Below, in pieces: positions 25,976-36,859 of a stretch of 64,000 nucleotides of DNA. The notes below the pieces were generated by a model. That model ran no database searches. It saw only the letters and a list, made by a program, of their open reading frames with translations, and was not told the DNA's origin. Position 1 is the stretch's first letter. Every line of letters starts with the position of its first letter. Made by a program: the position numbers and the translations under genes. The stretch comes from Pannonibacter sp. SL95 (GTDB lineage Bacteria > Pseudomonadota > Alphaproteobacteria > Rhizobiales > Stappiaceae): the NCBI RefSeq assembly GCF_026672425.1, contig NZ_JAPPRC010000003.1, positions 321,001 through 385,000 of the forward strand. The letters run 5' to 3'.

Positions 25976-27964
25976 TCAGGCGGCCAGCCGCTTTTTTGCC
26001 GCAGCCGCCACGGCGTCCGCCGTGATGCCGAAGTGGGCGTAGAGTTCCTTGTACGGGCCGGAGGCGCCGAAGCCGGTCATGCCGACGAACACGCCGTCAT
26101 TGCCGATGAAGCGATCCCAGCCCATGCGGATGCCGGCTTCGACCGCGATCTTGACCTTGGACGTGCCAATGACGGCCGCCTGATAGTCGGTCGACTGGGC
26201 TTCGAACAGCTCGAAGCACGGCACCGAGACGACACGGGCGGAAACGCCTTCGGCTTCCAGCTTGGCGCGGGCGTCCATGGCGATCTCGACTTCCGAGCCG
26301 GAGGCGAAGATCGTGACGTCTGCGGTCTCTTCCGTGTCGGCCAGAACATAGGCGCCGCGGGCGCAGAGGTTCTCTTCCTCGAAGGTCTTGCGCTGGGCAA
26401 CCAGACCCTGGCGTGTCAGGGCAAGCACCGACGGCGTCTTCTTTGCGCCAAGGGCCAGCTGCCAGCACTCCAGCGTCTCGGTCACATCGGCCGGGCGGAA
26501 GAAGTTCAGGTTCGGGATGGCGCGCAGTGAGGCATAGTGCTCGACCGGCTGATGGGTCGGGCCATCTTCACCGAGGCCGATGGAATCGTGGGTCATCACG
26601 TGGATGACGCGCTGTTCCATCAGCGCAGCGAGGCGCAGCGACGGGCGGCAGTAGTCGGCGAACACGAGGAACGTGCCGGAGTAGGGGATCATGCCGCCAT
26701 GCAGCGCCATGCCGTTCATCGCGGCGGCCATGCCGTGCTCGCGGATGCCCCAGTGAATGTAGCGGCCGGAGAAGTCGTCCGGAGTGACCGGCTTGGTCTG
26801 GGCCGTCTTGGTGTTGTTCGAACCGGTTAGGTCGGCGGAGCCGCCGATGGTCTCCGGAACCACCTCGTTGATGACGGTCAGTACGTTTTCAGACGCCTGG
26901 CGGGTTGCGAGCGTCGGGCGCTCGTCGGCCAGCTTCTGCTTGTAGGCCATCAGCGCCGGCTTCAGGGCAGCCGGCAGGTCACCGCGGTTGCGGCGCTCGA
27001 ATTCGGCGCGGGTTTCTGCGTCCGCGGCGGCAAAGCGCTTTTCCCAGTCCTTGTGGGCGTGGGCGGAGCGCAGGCCGGCAATGCGCCAGGCGTCCAGCAC
27101 GTCGCTCGGGATCTCGAACGGTTCGTGCGGCCAGTTCAGGGCCTTGCGGGTGGCCGCGATCTCGTCGGCGCCGAGCGGCGAGCCGTGCACCTTGGCGGTG
27201 CCGGCCTTGGTCGGCGAGCCGAAGCCGATCACGGTCTTGGCGGCGATCAGGGTCGGGCGGTCGCTGTCCTGCGCCTTGCGGAAGGCGGCGGCGAGGGCAA
27301 CCGGATCATGGCCGTCAACGCGGATGGTGTTCCACTTTGAGGCTTCGAAGCGGGCGATCTGGTCGGTGGAATCGGTCACATCGATCTTGCCGTCGATGGA
27401 GATGCCGTTGTCGTCCCAGATCACGATCAGCTTGTTCAGCTTGAGGTGGCCGGCCAGCGTCAGGGCTTCCTGGCTGATGCCTTCCATCAGGCAGCCGTCA
27501 CCGGCCAGAACGTAGGTGTAATGATCGACCAGCGCTTCGCCGAAGCGGGCAGCCTGCAGCTTCTCGGCGATGGCCATGCCGACGGCATTGGCAAGGCCCT
27601 GGCCGAGCGGACCGGTGGTCGTCTCGATGCCGGCGCCGTGGCCGAATTCCGGGTGACCGGCGGTGCGGGCACCGATCTGGCGGAACTTCTTGATCTGGTC
27701 GAGCGGGAAGTCCTCGTAGCCGAGCAGGTACAGCGTGGCATAGAGGAGCATCGAGCCATGGCCGGCCGACAGCACGAAGCGGTCACGGTCAGCCCAGTTC
27801 GGCGCCGTCGGATCAAACTTCAGCACCTGGGTGAAAAGCACCGTTGCGATATCGGCCGCACCCATGGGCAGGCCGGGGTGACCGGACTTGGCCTTTTCCA
27901 CCGCATCCATGGCCAAGAAGCGGATCGCGTTGGCCATCCGGTGGTGCTTTTCGAGATCGGTCAT
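25976..27964 (-). CDS. tkt: Transketolase
   Basis: A 662-residue thiamine-diphosphate enzyme of the pentose phosphate/Calvin pathways. It has the N-terminal [18 protein letters not shown], the TPP-binding [13 protein letters not shown], the pyrimidine-domain [25 protein letters not shown] and the [14 protein letters not shown] motif. I start at [16 protein letters not shown] (27964); an ATG two codons upstream (27970) is equally open. The far upstream open frame is not part of the family. First gene of the minus-strand tkt-gap-pgk-fba block. Confidence 0.95.
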   Translation of the reverse strand: MTDLEKHHRMANAIRFLAMDAVEKAKSGHPGLPMGAADIATVLFTQVLKFDPTAPNWADRDRFVLSAGHGSMLLYATLYLLGYEDFPLDQIKKFRQIGARTAGHPEFGHGAGIETTTGPLGQGLANAVGMAIAEKLQAARFGEALVDHYTYVLAGDGCLMEGISQEALTLAGHLKLNKLIVIWDDNGISIDGKIDVTDSTDQIARFEASKWNTIRVDGHDPVALAAAFRKAQDSDRPTLIAAKTVIGFGSPTKAGTAKVHGSPLGADEIAATRKALNWPHEPFEIPSDVLDAWRIAGLRSAHAHKDWEKRFAAADAETRAEFERRNRGDLPAALKPALMAYKQKLADERPTLATRQASENVLTVINEVVPETIGGSADLTGSNNTKTAQTKPVTPDDFSGRYIHWGIREHGMAAAMNGMALHGGMIPYSGTFLVFADYCRPSLRLAALMEQRVIHVMTHDSIGLGEDGPTHQPVEHYASLRAIPNLNFFRPADVTETLECWQLALGAKKTPSVLALTRQGLVAQRKTFEEENLCARGAYVLADTEETADVTIFASGSEVEIAMDARAKLEAEGVSARVVSVPCFELFEAQSTDYQAAVIGTSKVKIAVEAGIRMGWDRFIGNDGVFVGMTGFGASGPYKELYAHFGITADAVAAAAKKRLAA

Positions 27965-28543
27965 GTTCATCCCGTTGCTTAGGAAGCGGCGCATCACGCC
28001 GGCTTGAGAGGTTCGCGTCCTTCCGGCCACGGCGCGCGACTCACAGCCCTGCTGCCATGGGCCGGTCCGGGAGGACGGAGCACGCCTGGCGGCCTGACTT
28101 GTCCGGGCAGCCTTGGGGAGGCCGGTCGAGGGAGCCCGACAAATAACAGGAACCTTGTTCGTGTCAACAAAGGCGAACAAAACCCTAACGCCGGGGCAAG
28201 TGCAGGGGAGAACCCCAAAAACCCCGCGAATGCGCCATTGACGGCGGATTCGCGCCTTGCGTAAAGTTACAGGAGCGACAGGGAGGCATTTCAAAACCGT
28301 TAAGTTCGTTCATGACCTTATTGCGGTGCGCTCGCAGTTTGCTTTAGTTTTTGTGCGCTTGGTGGCGATCGGCCCCCTCCCGGGTTACACCCCGGATTCG
28401 GGACGGTCAGTTTATGCGCCTGACATCCGTCGAAAATGACGAGTGCCATGCATGGCATGAAGACCACCAGGAACCGAAGGCCGTGATTTTGGGCGTTGCG
28501 CAGCCGGGCCCTCCCGACTGGCTGTGAAGGTGGATACAAGCGG
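27965..28543. other. Divergent promoter region between tkt and DUF4164 gene
   Basis: This 579-base gap has no gene I can support. It drops in GC content between about 28250 and 28370 and must hold the tkt promoter on one strand and the DUF4164-zapA promoter on the other. No repeat or clear riboswitch was seen. Confidence 0.5.
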
Positions 28544-28840
28544 ATGGCGGATTACGGCTCGGGGCAGAGCCATTCACTGGAAGCGGCCTTGGCGCGCCTG
28601 ACGACGGCTCTGGGACACCTGGAGACGGCGGTTGGTCGTCGGCTCGACAGTGACCGCTCGCTGAATGCGCTGCAGGAAGATTTGCAGAGGCTCGGCGAGG
28701 ACCGCTCGGAACTTGCCGCCGCGCTGGACCGCGCCGAGGGCCGGGCCAACGGTCTTGAGGAAGCCAACCGCGATGTGTCGCGCCGGCTGGTTTCGGCTAT
28801 GGAGTCCATCCGCTCCGTTCTTGAAGCGCACGGAGGCTGA
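28544..28840 (+). CDS. DUF4164 family protein
   Basis: A 98-residue, almost wholly helical coiled-coil protein (SLEAALARLTTALGHLETAV, then DRSELAAALDRAEGRANGLEEAN). It matches the DUF4164 proteins that precede zapA in Hyphomicrobiales. The ATG at 28544 fits the family; the upstream TTG at 28496 does not. It is 9 bases upstream of zapA, so a link to cell division is likely by context but unproven. Confidence 0.82.
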   Translation: MADYGSGQSHSLEAALARLTTALGHLETAVGRRLDSDRSLNALQEDLQRLGEDRSELAAALDRAEGRANGLEEANRDVSRRLVSAMESIRSVLEAHGG

Positions 28841-28849
28841 GCGGCAGGC

Positions 28850-29221
28850 ATGGCGCAGATATCAGTCACCATCAACGGCCGGGCCTTTCGAATGGCCTGC
28901 GACGACGGCGAGGAAGAACGCCTGATCGGCCTTGCGGGGCGTTTCGACAGCTGCATCGAGGACCTGCGCCGCAGCTTCGGCGAGATCGGCGACCAGCGCC
29001 TGACCGTCATGGCTGGCATCATGGTGGTCGATGAACTCTCCGAGATGGAAAAGAAGATCCGCCATCTGGAGCAGGAACTGGCGAGCGCGCGCGAGGCCCG
29101 CATGCAGGCGCTGGAGCATCTCAACCGCAGCGAGGCCAGCGTGGTGGCGCGGATCGATGAGGCCGCCCGGCGGATCGAAAACCTTGCCGACGGCCTGACC
29201 CGCAGCCTGCGGGAAGAGTGA
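28850..29221 (+). CDS. zapA: Cell division protein ZapA
   Basis: A 123-residue ZapA, which bundles FtsZ filaments at the division site. The globular N-terminal part has VTINGRAFRMACDDGEEERL and the family's LAGRFDSCIEDL, and the C-terminal half is a long dimerising coiled coil. It follows the DUF4164 gene closely and precedes the 6S RNA and 5-FCL genes, the classical zapA-ssrS-ygfA order. Confidence 0.93.
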   Translation: MAQISVTINGRAFRMACDDGEEERLIGLAGRFDSCIEDLRRSFGEIGDQRLTVMAGIMVVDELSEMEKKIRHLEQELASAREARMQALEHLNRSEASVVARIDEAARRIENLADGLTRSLREE

Positions 29222-29270
29222 CTTATCCAGATGCTTCACCGGCTTGGCAGCAGCCGGGCTGGTAATGGCG

Positions 29271-29428
29271 GCAGGCTGGGTCTATATCTGATCGGCGTGG
29301 CTGCGCTTCTCGTCAGGAACCATATCCCCGGGGCCTTACGCACTCCTTAGGGAGCTGTACTTGTCCAGGCTCGTGGGCCTGGGCACACGGCGCCCACCTA
29401 CTTAGTAGGTTTCCCGGGATTGCGACTT
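29271..29428 (+). ncRNA. ssrS: 6S RNA
   Basis: The gap between zapA and the 5-formyl-THF cyclo-ligase gene is the classical 6S RNA locus. Here the sequence offers a closing stem (ATCCCCGGG near 29323 with CCCGGGATT near 29413), inner hairpins CCAGGC/GCCTGG and ACCTAC/GTAGGT, and the CGCCCACCTAC text typical of alphaproteobacterial 6S RNA. 6S RNA mimics an open promoter and binds housekeeping RNA polymerase. Ends are approximate. Confidence 0.72.
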
Positions 29429-29561
29429 CCAACGGATGTTGTGGCTACGCACTTTCCATAGTCCTGCGTCACACCCTGTCGCTTTGCCGGCCCTGTCGCT
29501 CTGCCCTCTTGGAGGCTGCTTGGCTCCCGTTTCTACGTCCCAAACCCGGGCTGAAACCGAA

Positions 29562-30140
29562 ATGGCCGCGCGCAAGGCCGCCGTGCGCAAACTTGCCCTG
29601 GACCGGCGCAGCGCCCTCGCCGTTGCCGATCGCATCGAGGCCTCCCTTGCACTCTGCGACAAGGTGGATGCGCTGCAGCTTCAGCCCGGCGCGATTGTCG
29701 CCGGCTTCTGGCCCATCCGTGACGAGATCGATCCGCGCCCGCTGATGCATGCGCTCGGCCAGCGCGGTCACGCGCTCTGCCTGCCGGTCGTCGTCGGCCC
29801 GCGCCTTGTCTTCCGCCGGCTTGACCGGGAGACGACGCTGGTCAAGGCCGGTTTCGGCACCATCGTTCCCGATGAAGCTTCGCCCGAACTGCGCCCGGAT
29901 GTGCTGTTGATGCCGCTGTCGGCCTATGACGCCAATGGCTGGCGTCTTGGTTATGGCCGCGGCTTCTATGACACGGCGATCGCCGATTTCGAGGCTGCGG
30001 GCCACGCCGTGCGCAGGATCGGACTTGCGTTTTCCGCGCAGGAGGTGGATCACGTGCCGACTGAACCGCATGACCAGAAGCTTGAGGCGATCCTGACGGA
30101 GCGTGGCCTCACCTGGTTCAACGAGCGCGAGGGCGCATGA
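29562..30140 (+). CDS. ygfA: 5-formyltetrahydrofolate cyclo-ligase
   Basis: A 192-residue enzyme that uses ATP to turn 5-formyl-THF into 5,10-methenyl-THF. It shows the family motifs FWPIRDEIDPRPLM, the ATP-binding LMPLSAYDANGWRLGYGRGFYD and the C-terminal VPTEPHDQKLEAILTE. I chose the ATG at 29562; a TTG at 29520 follows GGAGG at only 4 bases and would add 14 residues. It overlaps the next gene by 4 bases (ATGA), so they are translationally coupled. The 5'-FCL gene after 6S RNA is a conserved pairing. Confidence 0.93.
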   Translation: MAARKAAVRKLALDRRSALAVADRIEASLALCDKVDALQLQPGAIVAGFWPIRDEIDPRPLMHALGQRGHALCLPVVVGPRLVFRRLDRETTLVKAGFGTIVPDEASPELRPDVLLMPLSAYDANGWRLGYGRGFYDTAIADFEAAGHAVRRIGLAFSAQEVDHVPTEPHDQKLEAILTERGLTWFNEREGA

Positions 30141-30961
30141 GACTGCTTTTCCTGGGGGATCTGGTTGGCCGCGCCGGACGCAATGCGGTCATTGATGCCC
30201 TGCCGGGCCTGGTGTCGGACCACCATCTCGATTTCGTCATCGTCAATGGCGAGAACTCCGCCTCCGGCTTTGGCATTACCGAGGAAATCCTGCAGGACGT
30301 GCTGGATGCCGGGGCTGATGTGGTCACCACCGGCAACCACATCTGGGACCAGCGCGAAACCCTCGTCTACATCGAGCGCCAGCCGCGCCTCCTGCGCCCG
30401 GTCAACTATCCCGCCGGCACGCCGGGCCGGGGCGTCAATCTCTTCACCGCCCGCAATGGTGCCCGTGTTGCCGTCGTCAATGTGATGGGCCGGGTGTACA
30501 TGGATGCGCTCGACGATCCCTTCGCCGGCGTCGAGAAGGCCATCGCCGACTGCCCGCTCGGCCTTGTCGCCGATGCCATCGTCATCGACATGCATGCGGA
30601 AGCCACCAGCGAAAAGCAGGCGATGGGGCATTTCCTGGACGGTCGTGTCAGCCTTGTTGTCGGCACGCACACCCATGTGCCCACGGCCGATCACCAGATC
30701 CTGCCCGGCGGCACTGCCTATCTGTCCGACGCCGGCATGTGCGGCGACTATGACAGCGTGCTCGGCATGGAAAAGGACGAGCCGCTGAACCGTTTCCTGC
30801 GCAAGGTGCCGGGTGCCCGCTTCACTCCCGCCCTGGGCGAGGCGACGATTTGCGGTGTTGCCGTGGAGACGGACGACCGCACGGGGCTTGCCACCGCCAT
30901 TTCGCCCCTGCGCATCGGCGGACGTCTGGATCCGGTGTTCCCTTCGTTCTGGCTGTCCTGA
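30137..30961 (+). CDS. ymdB: YmdB-type metallophosphoesterase (TIGR00282 family)
   Basis: A 274-residue metallophosphoesterase. It has the metal ligands in LFLGDLVGRAGR (N terminus), VNGENSASGFG, TTGNHIWDQRE, and the late HTHVPTAD motif. Relatives such as Bacillus YmdB hydrolyse cyclic nucleotides (2'3'-cAMP). The start overlaps the stop of the 5-FCL gene by 4 bases. The substrate in this lineage is not established. Confidence 0.9.
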   Translation: MRLLFLGDLVGRAGRNAVIDALPGLVSDHHLDFVIVNGENSASGFGITEEILQDVLDAGADVVTTGNHIWDQRETLVYIERQPRLLRPVNYPAGTPGRGVNLFTARNGARVAVVNVMGRVYMDALDDPFAGVEKAIADCPLGLVADAIVIDMHAEATSEKQAMGHFLDGRVSLVVGTHTHVPTADHQILPGGTAYLSDAGMCGDYDSVLGMEKDEPLNRFLRKVPGARFTPALGEATICGVAVETDDRTGLATAISPLRIGGRLDPVFPSFWLS

Positions 30962-31085
30962 CCGATAGCGCACCACCGCCCCTGTGCTCTACGGGCGTGG
31001 GTGGGGTGGCTGGATTTTCTTGCGCGGTTTCCCTATAAGCTGCGCATTCTCCATATGTGAGCCAAGCACAACTGCCGGGAAGATC

Positions 31086-31832
31086 ATGGCCGGACATTCA
31101 CAGTTCAAGAACATCATGCATCGCAAGGGCCGCCAGGATGCGGTCCGGTCGAAGCTGTTTTCAAAGCTTTCCAAGGAAATCACCGTTGCCGCCAAGCATG
31201 GTGATCCCGATCCGGCTGCCAACCCGCGCCTGCGTCTGGCCATCCAGAACGCCAAGGCCCAGTCGATGCCCAAGGACAACATCCAGCGGGCCATCAACAA
31301 GTCGCAGGGCGGTGATGCCGAATCGTATGACGAAATCCGCTACGAGGGCTATGGCCCCGGAGGCGTTGCGATCATCGTCGAGGCGATGACGGACAACCGC
31401 AACCGCACCGCTCCCAACGTGCGCTCCTATTTCGCCAAGTGCGGCGGAGCGATGGGCGAAACCGGTTCGGTGTCGTTCATGTTCGACAAGGTCGGCGAGA
31501 TCATCTACCCGGCCAAGGCCGGTGCTGCGGAAGCCGTGCTGGAAGCGGCCATCGAGGCCGGAGCGGAAGACGTTCAGTCGGATGCCGAAAACCACACCAT
31601 CATCTGCGCTTTCGAGGATCTGGGCGATGTGTCCAAGGCGCTCGAAGCGACGCTGGGCGAGCCTGAGTCCGTCAAGATCATCTGGAAGCCGCAGAACCTC
31701 ATCCCGGTCGATGCCGAAAAGGCCCAGACCCTGATGAAGCTCGTTGGTCTCCTCGAAGATGATGACGACGTCCAGAACGTCTACGCCAACTTCGACATCG
31801 ACGAAGAGACCATGGCCAGCCTCGCCGGCTGA
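31086..31832 (+). CDS. yebC: YebC/PmpR family transcriptional regulator
   Basis: A 248-residue YebC protein with the invariant N terminus [15 protein letters not shown] and the [24 protein letters not shown] and [10 protein letters not shown] motifs. Family members bind DNA and regulate transcription; recent work also links them to translation of difficult sequences. The ATG at 31086 was chosen from the invariant N terminus; the longer frame from 30984 is not real. It heads the ruv region, as in most alphaproteobacteria. Confidence 0.95.
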   Translation: MAGHSQFKNIMHRKGRQDAVRSKLFSKLSKEITVAAKHGDPDPAANPRLRLAIQNAKAQSMPKDNIQRAINKSQGGDAESYDEIRYEGYGPGGVAIIVEAMTDNRNRTAPNVRSYFAKCGGAMGETGSVSFMFDKVGEIIYPAKAGAAEAVLEAAIEAGAEDVQSDAENHTIICAFEDLGDVSKALEATLGEPESVKIIWKPQNLIPVDAEKAQTLMKLVGLLEDDDDVQNVYANFDIDEETMASLAG

Positions 31833-31851
31833 CGGCCTTTTCATGCTTTTG

Positions 31852-31883
31852 ATGGCGCCGGTCCAACCGGCGCCATTCCTTTT
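31852..31883 (+). terminator. Rho-independent terminator after yebC
   Basis: A perfect 11-bp stem (31852-31862 with 31866-31876), triloop, then TCCTTTT. Confidence 0.8.
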
Positions 31884-31950
31884 GGGTCTATAGCGCAAGC
31901 TCGCCGATCACATTGATTGCGCGCGTGTTGCCCCCAACACGTTCCCCGCG

Positions 31951-32052
31951 GTCATCCCCGCCTTGTGCGGGGATCCACACCGCGCCCGCCCCCGCCAAAG
32001 ATTGAAGCTGATACCCGAGGCTGCATCGATCCCCGCACAAGGCGGGGATGTC
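31951..32052. repeat. REP-like inverted pair, family A
   Basis: Two 25-base palindromes in opposite orientation (31951-31975 and 32028-32052), near-identical to the pair at 22639-22739, with a 52-base spacer. They fill most of the 351-base gap between yebC and ruvC; the ruvC promoter must lie in the remaining 130 bases. Confidence 0.85.
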
Positions 32053-32183
32053 TGTCGAGGTTGTCTGCACGGCTGTGGGTGTGCCGGTCTCCGCAGCGCC
32101 CATCCTCGAAAAACAAGCCGTCTTCCTCCCCTCTGACCGTCTGTGCTGGCGTCGGGGCGCGAGTTTTGTTACCGCTTTGTTCT

Positions 32184-32723
32184 ATGATACATCCGATTCG
32201 AATCCTCGGGATTGATCCCGGTCTGCGCCGCACCGGCTGGGGTCTCATTGAGGCGCTGGGCAACAAGCTCACCTTCGTGGCGGCCGGCACCGTGACCTCC
32301 AGCGAGAAGAACGATCTGGCCGAGCGGCTGGTTCAGCTTCACAACGGCCTACAGCAGGTGATCCATGCCCAGTCACCGCATGAGGCCGCCGTCGAGCTGA
32401 CCTTCGTCAACAAGGATGCCGGCGCGACCTTGAAGCTTGGTCAGGCGCGCGGCATCGCCCTTCTGGTGCCCTCGTTGCATGGGCTCGCGGTTTCGGAATA
32501 CGCGCCGAACCTCGTGAAGAAGACCGTGGTCGGCACCGGCCACGCGGAAAAGGACCAGATCCGTCACATGGTGAAGATCCTGCTTCCCAAGGCGAGGTTC
32601 GACAGCGACGATGCGGCGGACGCGCTGGCGATTGCCGTCTGTCACGCCCATCACCGCGGAGCGGCCAGCATGGAATCGAAAGTGGCGGCAAAGATCGCCG
32701 CAGCGACGAGAGGTGCAGCATGA
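32184..32723 (+). CDS. ruvC: Holliday junction resolvase RuvC
   Basis: A 179-residue endonuclease that cuts Holliday junctions. The four acidic catalytic residues lie in [23 protein letters not shown] and [17 protein letters not shown]. The start at 32184 gives [13 protein letters not shown], the normal length; the frame from 31917 reads through the repeats. It overlaps ruvA by 4 bases (ATGA). Confidence 0.96.
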   Translation: MIHPIRILGIDPGLRRTGWGLIEALGNKLTFVAAGTVTSSEKNDLAERLVQLHNGLQQVIHAQSPHEAAVELTFVNKDAGATLKLGQARGIALLVPSLHGLAVSEYAPNLVKKTVVGTGHAEKDQIRHMVKILLPKARFDSDDAADALAIAVCHAHHRGAASMESKVAAKIAAATRGAA

Positions 32724-33340
32724 TCGGCAAGCTCAAGGGCACCATCGACAGTTTCGGCGAGGACCACCTGATCCTCGATGTCCATGGTGTTGGCTATCAG
32801 GTCTTCTGCCCCTCGCGCGTGCTGCAACAGTTGCCGCGTGCGGGCGAGGCGGCCGTGCTGTTCATCGAGACCATCGTTCGCGAGGACATGATCCGTCTCT
32901 ACGGCTTTGCCTCCGAGGTGGAGCGCGAATGGTTCCGGCTTCTCATGACGGTGCAAGGCGTTGGCGCAAAAGTCGCCCTGGCCGTCCTCGGTGTGATGAA
33001 GGCGAGCGATGTGGCGACCGCGATTGCTCTCGGCGACAAGACCGCGCTGTCCCGCGCGCCAGGCGTGGGCAAGCGTGTTGCCGAGCGTCTCGTCATCGAG
33101 CTGAAGGACAAGGCGCCGGGATATTCGGCGCTGGACGCTGATACGCTGGCCGTCGCCCAGACGGTCAGCGAGAATGTTGCCGCCCGTCCGGTGGCCGAGG
33201 CGGTATCGGCGCTGAGCAATCTGGGCTATGCCCCGGCGCAGGCGAGCGCGGCGGTGGCCAAGGCCGTGAAATCGGCCGGGGAGGGGGCAACCACGGAAAC
33301 CCTCATCCGCCTTGGCCTCAAGGAACTGGCAGTCCAGTAA
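32720..33340 (+). CDS. ruvA: Holliday junction branch migration protein RuvA
   Basis: A 206-residue RuvA. It starts [12 protein letters not shown], has the [14 protein letters not shown]-fold core, the two helix-hairpin-helix motifs ([14 protein letters not shown] and [19 protein letters not shown]) that bind the junction, and a C-terminal RuvB-contact domain ([20 protein letters not shown]). It is coupled to ruvC and lies 46 bases upstream of ruvB. Confidence 0.97.
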   Translation: MIGKLKGTIDSFGEDHLILDVHGVGYQVFCPSRVLQQLPRAGEAAVLFIETIVREDMIRLYGFASEVEREWFRLLMTVQGVGAKVALAVLGVMKASDVATAIALGDKTALSRAPGVGKRVAERLVIELKDKAPGYSALDADTLAVAQTVSENVAARPVAEAVSALSNLGYAPAQASAAVAKAVKSAGEGATTETLIRLGLKELAVQ

Positions 33341-33386
33341 CCGGTTTGCCGCCGGCGTGCTGCCGCGGCGTGGAGAGTGAAGGCGT

Positions 33387-34433
33387 ATGGACGACAGCGA
33401 ACGGCTGGTCAGCCCGCAGATCCGGGGCGACGAGATCGACACCACCATGCGGCCGCAGTCGCTGGACGAGTTTGTCGGCCAGGCACAGGCGCGCGCCAAT
33501 CTCAAGGTGTTCATCGGTGCGGCCAAGGCGCGTGGTGAAGCGCTGGATCATGTGCTGTTCGTCGGGCCTCCCGGTCTCGGCAAGACGACATTGGCCCAGA
33601 TCATGGCGCGCGAGCTTGGCGTCAACTTCCGTGCGACGTCTGGTCCCGTCATCGCCAAGGCGGGCGATCTTGCTGCGCTCCTGACCAATCTTGAAGAACG
33701 CGACGTGCTGTTCATCGACGAAATCCATCGCCTCAGCCCGGCGGTGGAAGAAGTACTCTATCCGGCGATGGAGGACTTCCAGCTGGACCTCATCATCGGT
33801 GAAGGCCCGGCCGCACGCTCGGTGAAGATTGATCTGGCGAAGTTCACGCTCGTCGCCGCCACAACGCGTCTCGGCTTGCTGACCACACCGTTGCGGGATC
33901 GCTTCGGCATTCCCGTCCGGCTGGAATTCTACACGGTCGAGGAACTGGAGCACATCGTCAACCGCGGCGCCCGCCTGCTGGGCATCGGCATGGCACCGGA
34001 CGGCGCCCGCGAGATCGCCATGCGCGCGCGCGGCACACCGCGTATTGCCGGCCGTCTGCTGCGGCGGGTGCGCGACTTTACTGTCTATGCCGGCATGGAA
34101 ACGGTCGACCGGGCCATGGCCGACAGAGCCCTGTCCCAACTGGAAGTCGACAGCGCCGGTCTCGACAGTCTTGACCGCCGTTACCTCACCCAGATTGCCG
34201 TAAACTTCGGTGGCGGCCCTGTCGGGATCGAGACAATTGCGGCCGCTCTCTCTGAGCCGCGCGATGCGATCGAGGAAATCGTTGAACCCTATCTGATCCA
34301 GAATGGATTCATACAACGTACACCACGTGGACGAATTTTGACGCCACAGTCCTTCCGACATCTTGGTTTGGCGGTTCCGCCACGGCCGGATGCGCCTCAA
34401 CTCGGACTTTTTTCTGATGAGGCGGACGTCTGA
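33387..34433 (+). CDS. ruvB: Holliday junction branch migration ATPase RuvB
   Basis: A 348-residue AAA+ motor that drives branch migration with RuvA. It shows Walker [13 protein letters not shown] (about 64), Walker [13 protein letters not shown] (about 114), sensor-like [11 protein letters not shown], and the C-terminal winged helix with [17 protein letters not shown]. Last gene of ruvCAB. Downstream, a chemoreceptor gene separates it from ybgC, which normally follows. Confidence 0.97.
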   Translation: MDDSERLVSPQIRGDEIDTTMRPQSLDEFVGQAQARANLKVFIGAAKARGEALDHVLFVGPPGLGKTTLAQIMARELGVNFRATSGPVIAKAGDLAALLTNLEERDVLFIDEIHRLSPAVEEVLYPAMEDFQLDLIIGEGPAARSVKIDLAKFTLVAATTRLGLLTTPLRDRFGIPVRLEFYTVEELEHIVNRGARLLGIGMAPDGAREIAMRARGTPRIAGRLLRRVRDFTVYAGMETVDRAMADRALSQLEVDSAGLDSLDRRYLTQIAVNFGGGPVGIETIAAALSEPRDAIEEIVEPYLIQNGFIQRTPRGRILTPQSFRHLGLAVPPRPDAPQLGLFSDEADV

Positions 34434-34614
34434 TCTTGCATTGCGATATGCGATAACGTTCGGAAAGTAGACGTTTTTTCGCCGGGACCTGCGGCACTGT
34501 CAGTCTAACTGTTTCAAATGCTAGTCAGAAATCCGGATACAGTTGGGTCCAATTAAGCCTTTTTTTGTGACTTTCCGCCACCGTCTAACAAAACCGGAGG
34601 GCGGGAACGCTGCT

Positions 34615-36729
34615 ATGATCTTAAATCGCTTGTCTAACAAGATGGCTCTGATGTTCTTCATCGGAGCATCCGTCATGTGTGCGGCCACTGTGCTGGTCAC
34701 CTCTCAACTTGCTGGCCGCGTCGCCGACGAACAGGCACAGCGCGCGCTGAATAGCGCGACGCTTGGCAAGAGCCAGACCCTTTCGCTGGCATTGGCTCAG
34801 CGCCAGGACAGCGCCCGCTTCTTTGCATCGGTGTCCGATGCCAAGGATGCGATGATGAAAATGACCGCAGGCTGGAAGGTGCTCAAGGAGAACCACACCG
34901 AGCAGCTGCGCAAGATCTTCGTCGATGACAATCCGAACCCGGCCGGCGAACGCCACAAGCTGATCGAGCCGCAGGTTTCGAACTTCTATGCCAACAATCA
35001 CAAGCCGATCCACATGGCGATGAGCAACCTGATTGGTCAGGGCCTGTTCAGCGACCTGATGCTGGTCGATGTGGATGGCAACGTCATCTACACCTACCAG
35101 AAGGGCGAGGAGTTCGCGCGCAATCTCAGCGCACCGGAACTGTCGGAGTCTGCACTGAAGGCTGCTGTGGCACCGCTGCTGGCTGCCACCGACCGTTCGT
35201 CCGCGGGTATGCCTGCCATTACCACCTCTGGCTTCCGCGTGAACGCGGAAGGCAAGGTCGAGCTGCTGTTCGCGACGCCTGTCTTCTCGCATGACCGCTT
35301 CTTCGGCATCATCGGCTACCAGATTGCCATGGACAAGCTGATCCCGCTGATCGTCAAGGCGAGCGGCGTTGGCGAGACCGAACATGCGCTGCTGGTCGAT
35401 CCGAACGGTACTGTTGCGATCTTCGACAGCGGTGAAGTGACGGGCATGGCTGCTCCGCTCGCGAATATCTCCACGGGCGGCGATACCATCACCATCGACG
35501 ACACGTCGTTCCAGTTCTCGACCGAGACCAGCGATCTGATGGGCACGTCCTACGCGGTCGGCTCGGCGGTTTCCGAAGCGGAGCTGGCTGAAGCAGCCCA
35601 TGAAATCACGGTTGGCGCGATCCTTACAGGTGTGCTGGCGCTGCTGCCGATTGTAGCGGTCATCTGGTTCCTGACGGCCCGCATGTTTGCACCGCTGCAG
35701 ACCTTGTCGGGTGCCGCGCGCAAGATCGCCGATGGGGATCTTACCGTTATGGTCAATGCTCTCGACCGCAAGGACGAGATCGGCGAGATGGCCCGCTGCG
35801 TCGAGGTCTTCAAGGACAACTCGATCGAGCGTGAACGCCTTGCTGAGGAGCGTCGTGCCGGCCACATCGCCCGTGAGCAGCGCGAGCAGGCTATCGACGC
35901 GATGATCAACGAGTTCCGTCACGAGGCCCAGTCGGTGCTGAGCGCAGTCGAGGAAAACCTCGTCCACGTCGAGGAACTGTCGAGCGTCCTCACGTCCCGT
36001 GCCGCCTCTGCTGCCGGCCGTGGCTCGCAGGCTGTGATGGACTCCGAAAACGCATCTGGCAACGTGCAGGCCGTGGCCTCTGCGACCGAAGAGCTGAATG
36101 CGTCGATCGCCGAGATCGCCCGTCAGGTTGCCACCACTGCCGATGTCGTGGGTCGCACCACGGCCAGTGCCCAGTCGTCCAACGTGAAGATCGCCGGCCT
36201 TGCCCAGGCGGCGAACAAGATCGGTGAGGTTGTCGACCTCATCCGTGCGATCGCCGAGCAGACCAACCTCCTGGCCCTGAACGCCACCATCGAGGCGGCC
36301 CGCGCTGGCGAGGCTGGCCGTGGCTTCGCGGTCGTTGCCGCCGAAGTGAAGGAACTGGCCAACCAGACCTCCAAGGCGACCGAGGAAATCTCGGCCCAGA
36401 TCGCAGCGATCCAGGCCTCGACTTCCGACGCCGTGGACGAGATCGGCGAAGTCACCCAGTCCATGGAAGAGGTGAACACCTACACCGCCTCCATCGCTGG
36501 CGCCGTCCGCGAACAGGGCTCTGCAACCGGCGAAATTTCCCGCAACGTTGCCGAGGCTGCCCGTGGCACGATGGCGGTAACCGGTGCAATCGCGACGCTG
36601 AACGCCGACATCACCGACAACTCCACTGCAGCCGACACCATGCGCGAGGCAACCCTTGCCATGAAGCGGCAGGCGGACACGCTGCGCCAGTCGGTCGAGC
36701 GCTTCCTGTCGCAGGTCGCTGCGGCCTGA
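34615..36729 (+). CDS. Methyl-accepting chemotaxis protein
   Basis: A 704-residue transmembrane chemoreceptor. Helix one is at about residues 9-30, a periplasmic sensor of about 300 residues follows (Cache-like, with [22 protein letters not shown] and [21 protein letters not shown]), helix two is near 333-353, then a HAMP segment ([17 protein letters not shown]) and the signalling coiled coil. The receptor tip is the invariant [29 protein letters not shown]. It should signal through CheA/CheW; the ligand is unknown. I start at ATG 34615 rather than 34543. No che gene is in the window. Confidence 0.93.
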   Translation: MILNRLSNKMALMFFIGASVMCAATVLVTSQLAGRVADEQAQRALNSATLGKSQTLSLALAQRQDSARFFASVSDAKDAMMKMTAGWKVLKENHTEQLRKIFVDDNPNPAGERHKLIEPQVSNFYANNHKPIHMAMSNLIGQGLFSDLMLVDVDGNVIYTYQKGEEFARNLSAPELSESALKAAVAPLLAATDRSSAGMPAITTSGFRVNAEGKVELLFATPVFSHDRFFGIIGYQIAMDKLIPLIVKASGVGETEHALLVDPNGTVAIFDSGEVTGMAAPLANISTGGDTITIDDTSFQFSTETSDLMGTSYAVGSAVSEAELAEAAHEITVGAILTGVLALLPIVAVIWFLTARMFAPLQTLSGAARKIADGDLTVMVNALDRKDEIGEMARCVEVFKDNSIERERLAEERRAGHIAREQREQAIDAMINEFRHEAQSVLSAVEENLVHVEELSSVLTSRAASAAGRGSQAVMDSENASGNVQAVASATEELNASIAEIARQVATTADVVGRTTASAQSSNVKIAGLAQAANKIGEVVDLIRAIAEQTNLLALNATIEAARAGEAGRGFAVVAAEVKELANQTSKATEEISAQIAAIQASTSDAVDEIGEVTQSMEEVNTYTASIAGAVREQGSATGEISRNVAEAARGTMAVTGAIATLNADITDNSTAADTMREATLAMKRQADTLRQSVERFLSQVAAA

Positions 36730-36782
36730 GCCTGACCCGGACAACGGGATCCGGCGCTGCGCTGGTTCGCCCAAGACATCTG

Positions 36783-36806
36783 AAGACCCCGCTGCGGCGG
36801 GGTCTT
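36783..36806 (+). terminator. Terminator after chemoreceptor gene
   Basis: A perfect 10-bp stem (AAGACCCCGC with GCGGGGTCTT, 4-nt loop). The T tail is weak. It separates the chemoreceptor gene from ybgC. Confidence 0.65.
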
Positions 36807-36859
36807 GCATGTCTGCCCTGCGGCGCTTAATGCGAATGCACTCGCTGGAAGGGGCCGAC

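Noticed and set aside
28375-28540. Possible riboswitch in the tkt-DUF4164 gap
   Set aside because: GC-rich hairpins are present but no consensus of a known riboswitch family could be read.
34434-34614. Insertion-sequence remnant beside the chemoreceptor gene
   Set aside because: No terminal inverted repeats or transposase fragments were seen.
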